Assembly: GCA_951799445.1 (NCBI GenBank)
Contig: OX637287.1
Span: forward strand, 40,949,724 to 41,013,723
Source of the DNA: Pseudisothecium myosuroides
Taxonomy: Eukaryota; Streptophyta; Bryopsida; Hypnales; Lembophyllaceae
Length of the DNA stretch: 64,000 nucleotides
Reading direction: 5' to 3'
A program made the translations under genes and the position numbers. The notes below the pieces were generated by a model. The model did no database searches, had not been told where the DNA came from, and was given only the letters and a program-made list of their open reading frames with translations. Of this stretch, positions 38,651 to 51,900 are shown piece after piece. The first letter of the stretch is position 1. Every line of letters begins with the position of its first letter.

Positions 38651-41499
38651 CAAGTTCTCTTCCTTAGACAATTCAATGGCCCCAACAAAATTCTCCGCCT
38701 CTTGGAGAATTGGCTTGGCTAGATTTGCTCTATGTTCAACCTGCTATATCCTATGAGTGCACCCGGCTAATGATTAGAGAATTATAGGATGAATGTGATA
38801 GTTGAGACTGTAATGGATAGACAATTTACGGTTTTCCAGGAATGTACAGTGAGGCCGTGATAGTGCTAGCATTGGCACTTGACTAAAAACAATCAAAGTG
38901 AAGTCATGTTTTGCTACTATACACTACTCCTTGACATGTAAATGACTTCAAAACGATTCCGTCACAACTTTCCATCACTCTTTCACTACCGACGGAGGGA
39001 CTAGGTCCCTTAGACCACTGCTATGAAGTAGAAGACTACCATACAAGATTACAAGTCTATGAAGTACAAATACTTATGCTTGATTGTGAGGAGAAGAAGC
39101 TCAATCGCTTGTAAAGGGTGAAGGAGGCACTCACATATAGAAATCTTCCATAACTACCACGTTCATGAGTACATACTAATGTGTTGTGTCTTGTAGCGCA
39201 ACAGACATAACATATGGCTTCTTTGCGCCTTGAAGAACCTCCTTTCCTTGCCTCAAACTTGTCTATATTTTGTCATTCACTACATCCTACAAACATACCT
39301 CAATACTTGCAATTTGCCACACAATAGATCAAAATAGGTCTATAAGAGGTCGAAGAATGGAAGCAAGCCTTTTGAAAAGGGAAAAAATGTGAACATGAGT
39401 TTGCATGAAATAGGCGGGTTGCGGAGTTGATAGAAAGATTGAAGCCCATCCAAGAAGCTTGCATTGACCTGTAACTGCTACTCTTGTTCCTTCACAGATC
39501 TTTTAGCACTTCGTGAATACTATAAGAAAGGAGTTTGGCAGCAAATTTAGGTTGCACAATTTTTGCTTACAATGTTGGTCATGTTCAATGGCACAGAGAC
39601 TTCCTCCAAGTTGCACGTCAGTCATTTATTAGTTGGTCAGTAGTCACTTCTGAGTACCAGAGCAGTTATTGGTCAAGTTGTGTAGCAGTCACTCTTCAAC
39701 ACGTCATCGACTAGTTCATTAATAGCGCAATAAATGCGACGGCTGGCCGGCTGCCATGCAACGTGGCAGCCACAGAACCTATAAGCGCCAATCTTAGGTT
39801 TTCAATGGTCTAGATTTTGTCTCTCCCGATTTGAAGGGCTTGCCCTTTTGCTCCTATCTATCATTTTGTCTCTACCTTTGTTGTTGCAGGTGCCTTGTAT
39901 TGCTTGCCCCCTCCCTTGTAGTTTGTAGTATTCTCTTGATTTCAAACTCCAACAGTTTCTTCCTCACTTGTCTCTTGCTGTGGAGTAGAGTATTTTTGGT
40001 AGCAAGATCAAGTTGTCTAGGAACTCCCACGGCAGGCCCCATATCTTGTTGCGGAAGCATACGACTAAAAGCTAGGGTTTACTTCTAAGTTCTTTGGTAC
40101 AGCAATGTGCCGACAAAGGTTCTCCAAGACAACTTCGTCGTCAAATGATGCGTGTCAACAATAGTAGCAAGAGGGGTCAGACTTAAAGGAGATGAAGAAC
40201 ACTTGTGAGTCCTCCGAAGAAGGTACGGTCAATTCTTATGCTGTGTTTGCGGCTTAGGGTTTTGCAGTGAGATCAATGAGGACACCCTAAATTAGTTTTT
40301 GCTTAGGGTTTGATGTCTTGTGTTGTTGTCATTCTTGATTGTAGGATAGCCTTGCAAGGGTGCTAATAGTCTTTGTGGTTTTGTTTAAGGAATGATTGAA
40401 ACTCTGCAAAAAATTCCTAGCTCTTTTAGACAGTCTTTCTCTATGTTGTAGTCACTCCTTCTCTATGTTAGAATATTAAGGGGACTTGTAGTTTAGAGAA
40501 GGAGTTATTTAGCATTAGGAGTTGCAATTTTTTAAATTTGTTATTGCCAAAGGATCAACCTTTTCTTCACTCATGTTGTTCTTCTTTGGATCAAGATTTA
40601 ACAAAGTCTTCCAATGCTCTTCTTGCTATAATGTGGTATTGTTTTCAATCGTGTCATTTGGTGCCCAAATGTTGCTGAATTGGAGAATTTTTTTAATCCT
40701 CAGTGATGTATTGAAGCTTTGAATGTTGTTTTCAAATTATAGGGTAGTAAACTTGTACTTGGTCCAGGTAAGAAGTTGCCGTGAAGTCAAGTACAAGTCA
40801 CGCACTAGTCACGGAAAAGTAGGAAACTAGTAGAGAGTTTTAATACTTTGCAATTTTGTAAGTACTTCATAGAAGATTGCAAATGCTAATGTGTTGCCTG
40901 CTGCAGTTCAATGTCTTTCTCATGAATCCTTGATTTGTGAAGCAAAAATTGGCTATGGGAGGCATTAGCAAACTATAGCAGGCAAAACAACAGCAATGGG
41001 AGACAAGGGCAAAGGCATTGGCGGGGATTGAGAAGAAGCACGACGCAAGGTCTAAGAAGGTGCTCTTCCTAAGCCCCATTTTGGTACAGTACCTTTGGCT
41101 TTTTCTGGCATCAAAGTTTGTTGATTGTGGCGGTAAAGTCGTGTTGAAGTTGTGAGGGAGTAGCAAGGAAGTGCACTTCCAGTAATGTTCAGAGGTCTCA
41201 GTTGTAGGGAAGTCGCGTATGAGTTGTTTCTCAGTCGCGACTCAATTTGAACCGGTTTGGAGGGCCACATTTGGAGGAGTGCGTTGTTCATTGCGGGTCT
41301 TCTAGACGCTAGCTAGCATCCGAGAGTGATTTCAATCACGGGGAAGAGCACGTTGTAGAGGAATTGAGTGATTGTGCTATCAAAGTCATGTACCACTCAG
41401 CAGAAGTTACAGGGAAGTAATGCATTGCAAACCCTAAACCACTTTTTTGTTTTATGTTTCGATGTGGTATTAGCATTTCAATATCTGATGTGCCGCCTG

Positions 41500-41790
41500 C
41501 TACAGTTCAATATCGGCGATGAAGTCTTCCTTTTCAACCTTCAATCTATACAACCGAAAGTGACAAAAGGCAAGGTCAGTGAATTGTTGTTTTAACAAAA
41601 GTTCCACTTCAAGGATGTATCAAAGCCCTAGGTGAAGGTTTACATCTCCAAAATTTTGCATCGTGGAGTTGTGCTCATGTTCCCAGCGTCAAACCTCGAC
41701 ATGTAGTGAATAGAACACGCGCTGGGGAGCACCATACTATGGCATGGCAAGCATGTGAAGTTCACCACTTGAACCGCACTTGAGTGTGGA
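41500..41790 (+). pseudogene. Decayed CACTA second-protein (TNP1 / Transposase_23-like) relic
   Basis: The frame ending at 41595 reads FNIGDEVFLFNLQSIQPKVT then KGKV, resembling the G-x-x-V-x-L ... P-x-x-V-x-KG core of the TNP1-type domain found in plant CACTA elements. Further on, another frame gives VKVYISKILHRGVVLMFPAS and, after stops, ALGSTILWHGKHVKF, which fits the V-x-V ... A-x-G ... W ending of that domain. Frameshifts and stops show it is dead. The assignment rests on motif memory and context. Confidence 0.5.
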
Positions 41791-42961
41791 CAAGGGAGTT
41801 GATCAGGGTATGAAGTACGTATAACTGAATAGGACGTCTTTGTAAGTGCTAAGCGGTAGCGCATTGCTATTTTTTTGGAAATGCAAAACTCTCATGTTGT
41901 CATCAATGGTCTTCAGTCAAATGCATTGCCTTGTTAAGTTTGCCCATGCATCAGTGTGTATCATTTGTCCATCTTGCAATGTGGAAGTGTAGTTAGAGTC
42001 TCCATTGAATGAAGGTGTCCAAAGGCAAGGAATGATGCTTGAAGCAATCCTCATTGAGTATCATAGTGATGTTCATAGCGTGTTTGTGAGACACTGTTAC
42101 ATGCACAACAGAGTCCCTACAACCATACAACTGCAATGCAACTACTAGTTGTCTTAAGTGCATAGTCCAGAATAAGAATTGCACTAGAACATGACTACTG
42201 AATGACTCATGCAATTATGAATGTGCCCCCACTGTCCAATTCATTCTAATTGGGTGGTGACCCCGAAATGATTCACGTGTTCCTTTTGCTTCTTTCCTAC
42301 AACTTCATTGCGACTTTATAATGACTTCAAATAGTGCCCACTTGTGACTCATTGTCAACTGCGGCACGACTCTATTGCAACTTTAAAATGACTGTGACAC
42401 TCACCCCAACGTCGTTGTCCACATCAGATTTTTAGGGGTCCTACGGAATTGGTACGCGCCAGTAGCGGCCGGCCACGTGTCTATCCACATCAGATTTATC
42501 ATGGGTCCGACGCAACTCTGTCGCGACAGCGCCGTGACTGGACGCGTGGCTATCCACATCACATTGTCTTCCTTCCCACTTTCCACCTCAGACTTTATCA
42601 TCCATCTCCCACCCAGAAAGAAAAAGATGGTGATAATAGTTTTCCCTAAGTCTGCAAAAAACGTAGATTTTAGGCCAATATATTTGACTTTTTCACAACT
42701 GATGAGTTTTCAGTCACCTAAAAGTCACATGCAGGGAAAATGACTTCGCGTAGTCACAAATTAGTCATTTTCTGCAGTCACTTTACCCCCCCTTTTCTTG
42801 TAGTGAATGCATATGTATGCATTAATGAAGTGATGGAATGTAGTAAATATACCATTTTCATATTCTATATTTTTTCAAAAGTCTTGATGACTCCTTACTT
42901 TCTATTTCTATTCCACTCGTCCCAAGCATGCGTGGTTTTTACAATTTGCTCTAGTTATTGA

Positions 42962-43691
42962 CTTGACCCTTAAAGGACATTGCAAGCCCCACGGACATTT
43001 TGAAAGCCAAACTTGCATTTTTCACATAGTTCTTGGTTTTAAATGCTTTTAAGCTCAACTAAAAAAATGTAGATACCATAGTCCACTTTTTATTCCATTT
43101 AAAGTTTTTTCAAAATTGTTAAAATTGTAATTTTTATGACACTTTGAAGATAGAAAATTGAAAGTGCAAAATACACCACTTTTGAACTTTTTCTATCAAA
43201 TTTCTCTTGGTAAAAGCTTAAAAGGTACACTATGATGTTTGTCACTATTATTTCCATTTATGGGCAATTTCGTTAAAATGGCAATATTTTTTTAAAATGG
43301 CATGAAAACAATTCAAAAGGGCCGTCTTGAAATCCATACCTGTCCTAGATGGTTTAGAACGGCCGTCCTGAAATCTATACCATTCCTAGATGGTGAAAAT
43401 GGCACACCATCAAAGTGGCACTTGGAATACCGCCATTTTAATGAAATTGCCCATATTTAAAAAAAAAGTCATACTATTTTAAGCATTTTTATAATTACTA
43501 TGATTTTTTCAAATAAATTCCTTTAAAAAGTTATATATAATTGAATTTGATGTTTTTAGTTATGAAAAAATGAGATTAAATTTTAGACATATATAATATT
43601 ACTTCATGTGAAAAATATTAAATTTTTGAAATATAAAAAAATCCAATTAAGTTTGACCAAGCTTGGACATAAAATGTCTTTTAAGGGTTAA
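42962..43691. mobile_element. ~730-bp TIR element with a nested MITE
   Basis: Starts TTGACCCTTAAAGGACATT and ends AATGTCTTTTAAGGGTTAA, an inverted pair of the TTAACCC family but longer than the 230-bp members. A complete member of another family (43260-43454) is nested inside. No coding capacity. Confidence 0.75.
43260..43454. mobile_element. CAATTTCGTTAAA-family MITE, nested copy
   Basis: Left end ATGGGCAATTTCGTTAAAAT, right end its near-perfect inverse GAAATTGCCCAT. Inside, ATACCTGTCCTAGATGG-like words occur twice. It is the best-preserved member in the window along with 57793-57989. Confidence 0.85.
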
Positions 43692-44796
43692 AATCACTGC
43701 TAAGTTTGCTAGAAATTTACATTCATTGTAATTGTAATTTTGGGGGCACAAGATTTGCTAAATTTAGCCACATCTATCACTAGTTTAAACATAAAATTGA
43801 TTACCATTGAGGCAAGGTTTTCTTTTGCATTCTTGAAAAGGAAATTTTTTTAGAGGGATTGTTGAAAGAAAGAGCGTTCAAAAACTGTAGCATTTTGCAC
43901 AATACTCATTTTTTCTTTTGGGAGTACTTTAAAATTAGAAAATCAATTTGAAAAAAATATAAAAAGTATGTTTATTGTATACACCTTTAAGAAGAAGGTA
44001 CCCTAGGAAGGAAAAGTATAGAAATTTTTTCTAAATAGGAGAATTAGAAAAGTGCAAAATTTCAAGAAAATAGATACTTGCATTATAGTTTTACACTTTC
44101 ACTTTCACATTTTTATTTGTAAAAAATAGGAAAAGCAATTTAAAAAATAAATAGAAATTGGCCATTTGGGAAGAGTTCATAGTGATGAGATTTCACCAAA
44201 AGATTGATTTTAGAACCATCTTCATTGTTCAAAAATTGTGCGCAATAGGAGTGTTGTTTGCACTCATGTGGAAGACATAAAATAATATATTTTTAGATTC
44301 CTTTATATTGGAATATGCTTTCTTACTATGAAAATAGACCATGAAAATTTGAACTCCAAATCATTAAATTTGGGGACTTCTAATGTAGTGAAACCCCCTA
44401 AACTTCACATTATGATAAATTAAAAATTTTAATTTAAATATAAAATATTTTTTTTTTAATTCTAAAAAATAAGGGATCTAATTATCATCAAATTAGATAT
44501 CTGACATCTCCAATAAAAATTTCATGTTCATTGGACTTTTGCTTCAAAAGTTATAGCAGATGACAAGAGAGTCACTCTCACTCTCATTGTGACTAGTAAA
44601 TAGGACCAGTCTTTTTTGCAATGACCCAGAGAATAAAATTGCCTCAAATGACTCCTTAGCCAACCACATTCCTTGAATTAACTAAAAGTCTCTCCCAGGC
44701 ATCTAGGGAGGCATAATACCTTCCCAACATGGAGAGGACCATTGCCTAGTTATACAATTGTCAACTGAATGCCAGTCTCTTTTATCACACCAACAG
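43692..44796. other. AT-rich intergenic DNA
   Basis: No gene, repeat border or RNA gene that I can support. Confidence 0.4.
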
Positions 44797-44918
44797 AAGA
44801 GCTCATGCCGTCTTGTTGGTTGTCTCCCACCAGGCCACTTGCGTCTGGTGGGCTTGTATTCTTTCTCTTTGCCATGAAATTCTGTTTCATTTGTTTCATA
44901 AAAAAAAGAGCTCATGCC
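44797..44918 (+). mobile_element. Short retro-insertion (LINE 3' end or SINE) with target duplication
   Basis: AAGAGCTCATGCC occurs at 44797-44809 and again at 44906-44918. Between them is a ~96-bp insert that ends in a run of A directly before the second copy: the hallmark of target-primed reverse transcription. The insert has a small stem-loop (CCCACCAG / CTGGTGGG) and a TTGTATTCTTTCTCTTTG tail like plant LINE 3' ends. It is most likely a 5'-truncated LINE copy. Confidence 0.75.
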
Positions 44919-45884
44919 AGCTTGTCTTTCAGTACGCGTCAGCACTTGAGTTAGCTAGGATGTTATGAAACGCTTCTCTCACGATTCTCTGACATACTTC
45001 AATTTTCTTCTGGAGAAACACTCGAATGATTTTATGATTACCAAGTTCATTATCTCTGTGCATGCAGTCTCCGAAGTAGACTGACGGATTCTTCAGTGAT
45101 GAGTGCTAGAAAGGCGACTCTCAGTCTCTCACAGTCACGTTCGTGGGCTTTACGCACGACCAGAAAATGCCGACTCTTAAATTACTACTGTAGCTAGTAT
45201 ATGCCGAATTCCCGACTTCATATATAAAGAGACCGGCATTTTAATTCTGGAGAAGTATCGCTGGCAAAAATGACGGATCTGTTGGGATCTGCTACGGCGT
45301 CGAGGACCTAAGTTACGACGGTCGTCAAGGTCTGGAATTCTCCCACTCGATCTGGATTCAGAAGAACCGGCATCGTTGACAGCATCCTCTTTCTTCTCCA
45401 ATGCTGAAGATGCATCGGATGATGAAGTCCCTGCGAAGGACAGACACCAGTGTGACACTGTGCGATTTTATTGGTAAGAGCATCGCCACCAGTTGCATTC
45501 CATTTGACAAGACAAAACAAAACAGACAAAACAAAACAAACAACCTAATTTAAGGTATAGATACTGTACCACCAAATATCACATGATAGAGCATGGAAGA
45601 AGTACCTGACTCCTTCTCCAAAACGAATAAAATAATCACTGGATCAATCGGACGATGAACTAGAACGACGTACACAACTGTGCATTCCAGGGAGAGAAGT
45701 CAAGTGGACGTGCCTTTAAAGCGCGATAAGCTTACGTGCGCTCTACCGATCACGCAGTGCAGGCTGCAGACTGAGATGAAGAATGAGCTTGCGCTCGGAG
45801 TTAAAAGAGTGATGGAAAACCTCAGTTAGAGTACAAGTCGTTTTCTTGGTTTTGAAAATTTGCGGACTTCTCGTTGTTAGTGCG

Positions 45885-45896
45885 ATTATATATAAG
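45885..45896 (+). promoter_or_regulatory. TATA box of the receptor kinase gene
   Basis: ATTATATATAAGG lies about 33-40 bp before the ATG at 45927. If used, the leader is only a few bases long; an upstream start or a later ATG is the alternative. Confidence 0.4.
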
Positions 45897-45926
45897 GATC
45901 GAACTCCCTGTTGCAGTTGTAACAAG

Positions 45927-48900
45927 ATGGGCCAACAGTCGCAGCTGCCTTGTGATCAGTTTTGCCGATCTGCGATAGCCTTACTGCTCGTACTTGGCAA
46001 TGTCTGCTTTGTAAGCGTCAACAGCACGGGCAACAGCACCATTACTTACTCAACAGATGAACGTAAGTTTCAATGACTTGAAACTAATCCTCTGCTCTAT
46101 AAAGTTCGCAATTTGGCAGTAGCTAGTAGAGTCGAGGGTACGTTGCTGATGGACTGTTTTCGAAATTCCCTTCTCTTGGCAAACAGATGAAGAGAATTTG
46201 GCAGTGTCCCTGTGGGAGAGTATACTGAGTGCATGACTGATCGACTGATCGACTCAGGACGGCCCATTGGAGTGACTATTTGTGAATATTAGTTTACGAT
46301 TCTAACCCAGACTCGAGAATCGTAGTACTCACACTGTCGGTAAAGTCATGACAGTTTGCAACTTGCTTGAGTGTCACTCTGTATTTCAATGGGTTTTGTG
46401 TAACTTGCAATATAAATTAAAAATGCACTTGTTGGATCGCAGTGGACGCTCTCCAGGCAATCTTTGCAGCTTGGAATAAAACCTCGGATCTGAGCAGCAA
46501 CCTGGAAGGCTGGAATACAACGCAAGTGTATCCTTGCCAGAATCTGAGATGGCGAGACGTCACGTTTCCCAATTGGCGAGGAGTGCAATGCTTGAAACAT
46601 AACGTGACTGTCGATTCAAATAAAGAAACCAACTGGAACATCAATATAGTTGGCTTGTAAGCATGCTTCTATATATTATTCCTCTACACAATTCTATTCT
46701 ACGTTTTTATTCAATTAGCTAGTTTGCTGTGCGGTCTTCGAATAGGGCCACCTGGGATGACGTACAGGCTCCTTAAGAAACGTCGGGTTACTAAGCAAGG
46801 TTCCCCGGAACTCGCACCAATTACGTCGTCAATGTGTTCGTTACATTTGTGGACATTCTCGACAGTCGACACTGGCACCTTTAGCCCCTAAAGTCCCAAG
46901 ACCCATTAGAGAAAATGTTTGGGCTGAATGGATGCATGAGAATGTGCATTTAGGGAAAATATCAGCCCAAAAAGGCTGTCAGAGAATCTGTATGGTGAGC
47001 AGTCAGCCGGTGCCCCGTCAGAATTTTGATTAAAAAATTATTTATTATTATTATTATCATCATTTTTTTTTAATTTTCCAAAAAAAAATATTCGTTGTAT
47101 TTGTACATTTGTCAAAACCCTATCAGCCCTCCACAAGGTCCAAATTTCTTGTAATGCCTTTTTTTTCATCAAAAATCACTCAAAACTATCAATTCTATCG
47201 TAGAAAGCAAAAAATTTACTAATTGTTTTTTTCCCGTATCTAACTTGAAGATCTTGCATGAGACTAGTATAATAATGTGAGAAAGATGTAGATCATTCAA
47301 AATTTTCATGATGTAGATTGCAAAATGTTTGCATTTAAACTTTAAAGTGAAGAATGCAAGCTTTTGAGTACATTTCTTGAATAGATTATTTGATTTTGAA
47401 TCTTCTTAGTTTTAACACTAAACATTTTGATTTTAAATTTTGTTATGTTGAAGAAGATTTGAGTTGAAAGTCTAGGAAATTATATATATATATTTGGTTT
47501 TCATTCTTTAAAAAAACTGTTAAGTAGAAGTTGGTACTAGATTGAAGGAAAAACTAAATTGTTTATAGCTCTAAGATGGAAATGAGACACATTAATCCCA
47601 ATGATGAGACTGTTTTAGCAAGTAGCAAGCATACTTTACGTCTTTACCCTATGGAGTTTAATTATCTTAAATTTTAAAAATTGAATTCAAAATGAATCCA
47701 ATAATATTATGTTATTTTCTCAAGTTTCTATGCATGATTATTTGAAAAACAAGAAGCTCCACAATGTTCACATATCTAGTACACATGGAAGGAATCAAAG
47801 CTCTCCATGTAGACAAAGTAAAATGTATAAGAAATTTTTTTCTTAAAAAAAAATTCAAATTTGTGTGGATTGTTTTTGCTACCCAAATTTATCTATTTTG
47901 AGCTTATTTTGGCATAACTTCTGCTCCCAAGCACTAACTAAATTTAAATTTATATTCCAAAAAGCTAATATGATTTACTATCTTAAAAATAAATTCAAAA
48001 AATCACTATAAAAATTGAGGTCATACAAACCTATGCAAAATCAATTTTGTCCCCCTAGGAACATTGGAACTTTAGAGAATTTTGTTGAAATGGCGATATT
48101 TCAAAACTTTGGCACTTAGCGTTTTGAAATATAAATCGATACCTCTCCTATCCTAGATTTTAGACCTTCTACATAAATGTCACATTTTTTGAAGCTTGAA
48201 TTGTGCCCCTTTAACGAAATTGACATTCTTTTAAGTCAAGAGCGTTGAATTGTAAAGCATTAAGAGTCTTTGGTTTTTGAGTGATGAGTGCCTCCATTTA
48301 GTGCTCCATATTGTCAATATAACAAAATTGACATTCCAATCTCTGGTCCTAGTGTTGTTTGATGCTACTCTTGAAATAATTAATGGTGCATGATGATAGT
48401 TACTGTGGACTTGTGGAGACCTTCTTAATCGAGTCACTTCTAAGTTCTAACAGTGATATGTGTGAAATGAATTGAAATGCCTCCGAGCAGGTCCATATCC
48501 AATGCATCGATTGTTGGCACTTTGTCACCATCCATTGGAATCTTGACGTGGATGACAATTTTGTAAGTTTCTTGGAGCTAGCCTCTTAAGTACCTGAAAA
48601 TGTCGTTTCTAGTTAACCTCATTTTGACATTTACATTAGCTTGTTATGCCGGTACATATGCAAATTGCATTTCCTTGGCAAAATTGTGCACTGATAGCTT
48701 GCGCTCTCTAGCTAAACCATTTCAATGGAATGTGCCAACGCGCCATTTCAATACAATTGTGCCAGCTTAACGAAATTGACGTTAGTTCTGCTAAATCAAA
48801 AAACATGTATTGACTAAGTTACAATAAGCAAAACTGTTGACTGTCAACATGCTTCTCATTCAACCTCGATCTGTTAGATGGTAACGATGATCTTATCGAT

Positions 48901-51900
48901 TTTCTTAGAATTAGAAAACTACACCAGTGTTTCCCACCTGAATTATTTTCCAGCTAACAATCATATCCTTTGACGCTTCCAGAGAATTGACAGGAAATCC
49001 TCAACTCACGGGTCCACTTCCTCTAGAACTCCAGAAGTTATGGCTAAATGTTTTGTAAGTTTGCTAACTGCCCCCAATGTTAGTTTCATCAATTATCATT
49101 TGGATTCATTGAGCTTAATTTGCAGTCAAAAGATGCCGATTATCACTGTCCACTATTTTGACCTGGTTATCAAATTATAATACTAACTGATTATATCTGA
49201 ATTATATATGTGTAGGGATGTTCATGACAATAGCTTCAACGGAACTATTCCATACTGGGAGACTCCCTGGAATCTCGTGCAATTGTGAGTTTCCCCTCAT
49301 TCTTGAAGAGCCTGTATAATTACGCTCGAGTTTCTGATGATTTCAATTTCGTTAAATTGGCGGTATTTCAATATGTCGGCACCTTTTAGAACTTGTGTTC
49401 TGAAAAATAAATCTATACCTATCCTACATTTTAGGGTATGTCTAAAACTTTTGGGCTGGAATCGTGCCACGTTAAAGAAATTAACCATTGATATAATCTT
49501 TATCCAGGGTAATACTTTAGTACTTAGCGCAAAGTGCTTGATTTACGACTCCAATATTCCGGTTTAGTGTTCTAATTCGTTTGTTCTAAATATTTAACAG
49601 GGATCTGAGTGGCAATCAGTTCGTTGGACCGTTTCCGTTTACCCAGTTCACGACCATGCATTACCTCCAAGTACTCAGCATTGGCAACAATAGACTAGCG
49701 GGATCAATTCCTTCATACGCTTTCACGAATAAGACGGAACTAGAAAAACTGTAAGTCGGTTTGCATCCATCTTTCGCTGAATCAATGTGTATTTGGTGAT
49801 GAGTGCCTTGTGGTAGGACAAGCACAGGTTCAGATTAGTACAATCGTACAAAACTTTGCCATTTCAACTGAAAATTCTATAATTTAATGGAAATTTCCTT
49901 TATATATTTGTGCATACATGTATGTTGAGTGTGTGATGGATTCTGTTAATTCCTGGCAGGGACATATCTAACAATCAGTTCACTGGGGAGTTACCAGACC
50001 TATCTAGGATGCGGAGATTGATTTATTTGTAAGCTTTACCTGTCTTGAATTTTTCCTGATCAAGTTACACCGTTTGAAGAAATTAATTTGCTGAAACCTA
50101 TTCTAGTCTGCTTCCTGGAGAGTAGCCATTGTTCTACCCTCAGGAGGTATGTGACACTTCTAACTGCTTTAATTTATGGTGATAATGCAGGGATGTCTCT
50201 GGGAATCATTTTGTGGGGCCGTTACCAGATCTTAGAAATTTCTCCGCCCTACAGACTGTGTAAGTACTGGTGATGAGTCATCCCTATCCTTTTTGAATTT
50301 TGTTTCATCATTTGCAGAAATGATCAAATTTAAGGTCATGATCATGCATTGAAACTGCACAAGATAGTGAGCACAAACTGATTGTTCGTAGTTCCTCTGA
50401 AGCTCATATTTGTGCAAATGGCGGATTTCAGTGATATCACCCATCTGAAACCTAGCTTGAATCTATGCCGGTCCTAGTTTTCAGGTTGTGGCCACTTTGA
50501 ATGTCGCAATATTGGTGCTTTGAAACATGCCCTTTTAACAAACAGGAATAATTCGGCATGTATCTCAATATCTTGGCTCACGGCTGGCCTGTGTGGATTT
50601 GAAACAGGAATTTGGGCAGAAACAATTTCTCCTGGACAGGAAATTTACAGGATACCTTTAATCTCAGTGCCAACCTGGCTACGCTAGACTTGTCTGGCAA
50701 CAATCTATCTGGTCGTCTTCCACCCTGGAATTGCACAAACCTTGGCACTATTGAAGAACTGTAAGCAGTTGCATCCCCTGTTCCACGTAACCTAAGTTAT
50801 ATGCTTACTTGGACCAATATTCATTTACTTTAGCTGGGGTTCAATAATAATCGATCATATGATCTGCACGCTATATATATATGTCTTCAAGTTACAATAA
50901 AATTATAACAATCCTCAAGATATATTTATTTTCGAGGATTATGCCATAACACATAATATGAAATTATATTAAGCCATATATGCAAACCTGGCGTAAAATT
51001 GATCACCTTGTCTGAAATGCAGGTACCTGCACAACAACAGTCTTTCAGGAGAACTTGACCTTATCCGATGAATGAACTGCAATTACTGCTCAGAAGGTCG
51101 GATTCTAATTCAACCAGGAAGCTAAGGGTGCTGACTTTGAGCAACAACAGAATCACCCGTGTAAGACATGACGCATTTACCAACCAGGACATCATGGCTG
51201 TCATCAAGTAATCCCAGACCCTTGGCCTTCCAGTGCGTACTGCATTCCAATGTTACAAGTGATACTGTAGTTGATTTATGTATTTCTCAAATAATGCAGT
51301 TTCCATTGACTGAGTTTGAGTGAAAATATAATGATTGATAACCCTGCTGCTTAATAGAGACCTCAAATCCATGATCACAGTTTGTTCGTTCTGTTTGTTT
51401 TTGTTTTTTGTTTATATTTTTGAACAAATGGTCAGAGCCATTGCATTAAAAAACGAAACCATGAAAACAGTTATCACTTGGAACATTCTTTCAGATTCAA
51501 AGGAGAACTAGGCTTTTATTAAAAAAATGTGGTTACTATTTATTAGCCGTAGGTTGACTTGAATGTGTGTTCTGATCTTCTTGTGGATAAATTAAATTTG
51601 CAGACTAGATGGGAATCCGTATTGTGATCACTATGACCCTGGAAATGATCTCCAAAGATGGTTCTGTAACCAAATGAGCTTTGTAAATCCAGGTCAGTAA
51701 TCATTTAGCTGGCGTTTGCCCCTGAGCATTTGTATTTTAGAAACAAAATAATGTGTGATTATGCAACTTAGATTAGGGATTAGGAATTATGTGCATGATA
51801 TGAATAACAGGATCCTTATCTGTTATTTGGTGTCTTGACAATTCGTAAGTCACTATTATGGTGCAGCAAAAACAAACAACCGCAAGGTCGTCATCGTTTC

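Larger units (their letters stand above)
37174..42805. mobile_element. CACTA (En/Spm) DNA transposon, 5.6 kb
   Basis: Left end CACTACAAGAAAAGGGGGGG then TAAAGTGACTGC; right end the inverse, ending CCCTTTTCTTGTAGTG at 42805. AAT flanks both ends (37171-37173 and 42806-42808), the 3-bp duplication expected of CACTA elements. Subterminal regions are dense in short GACTGCA/AGTCAC/GCGACT words on both sides, as needed for transposase accessory binding. I find no intact transposase frame; a decayed TNP1-like stretch lies near 41.5-41.8 kb. It is therefore probably non-autonomous. The good ends and intact duplication suggest recent movement. Confidence 0.95.

Noticed and set aside
39831..40088. 85-codon hydrophobic frame inside the CACTA element as a membrane protein
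   Set aside because: No similarity recalled, no splice context, and the surrounding sequence is decayed transposon.
46735..46810. Possible 5S rRNA or tRNA-like sequence (GGTTACTAAGCAAGG region)
   Set aside because: Does not match the plant 5S sequence order and no cloverleaf could be drawn.
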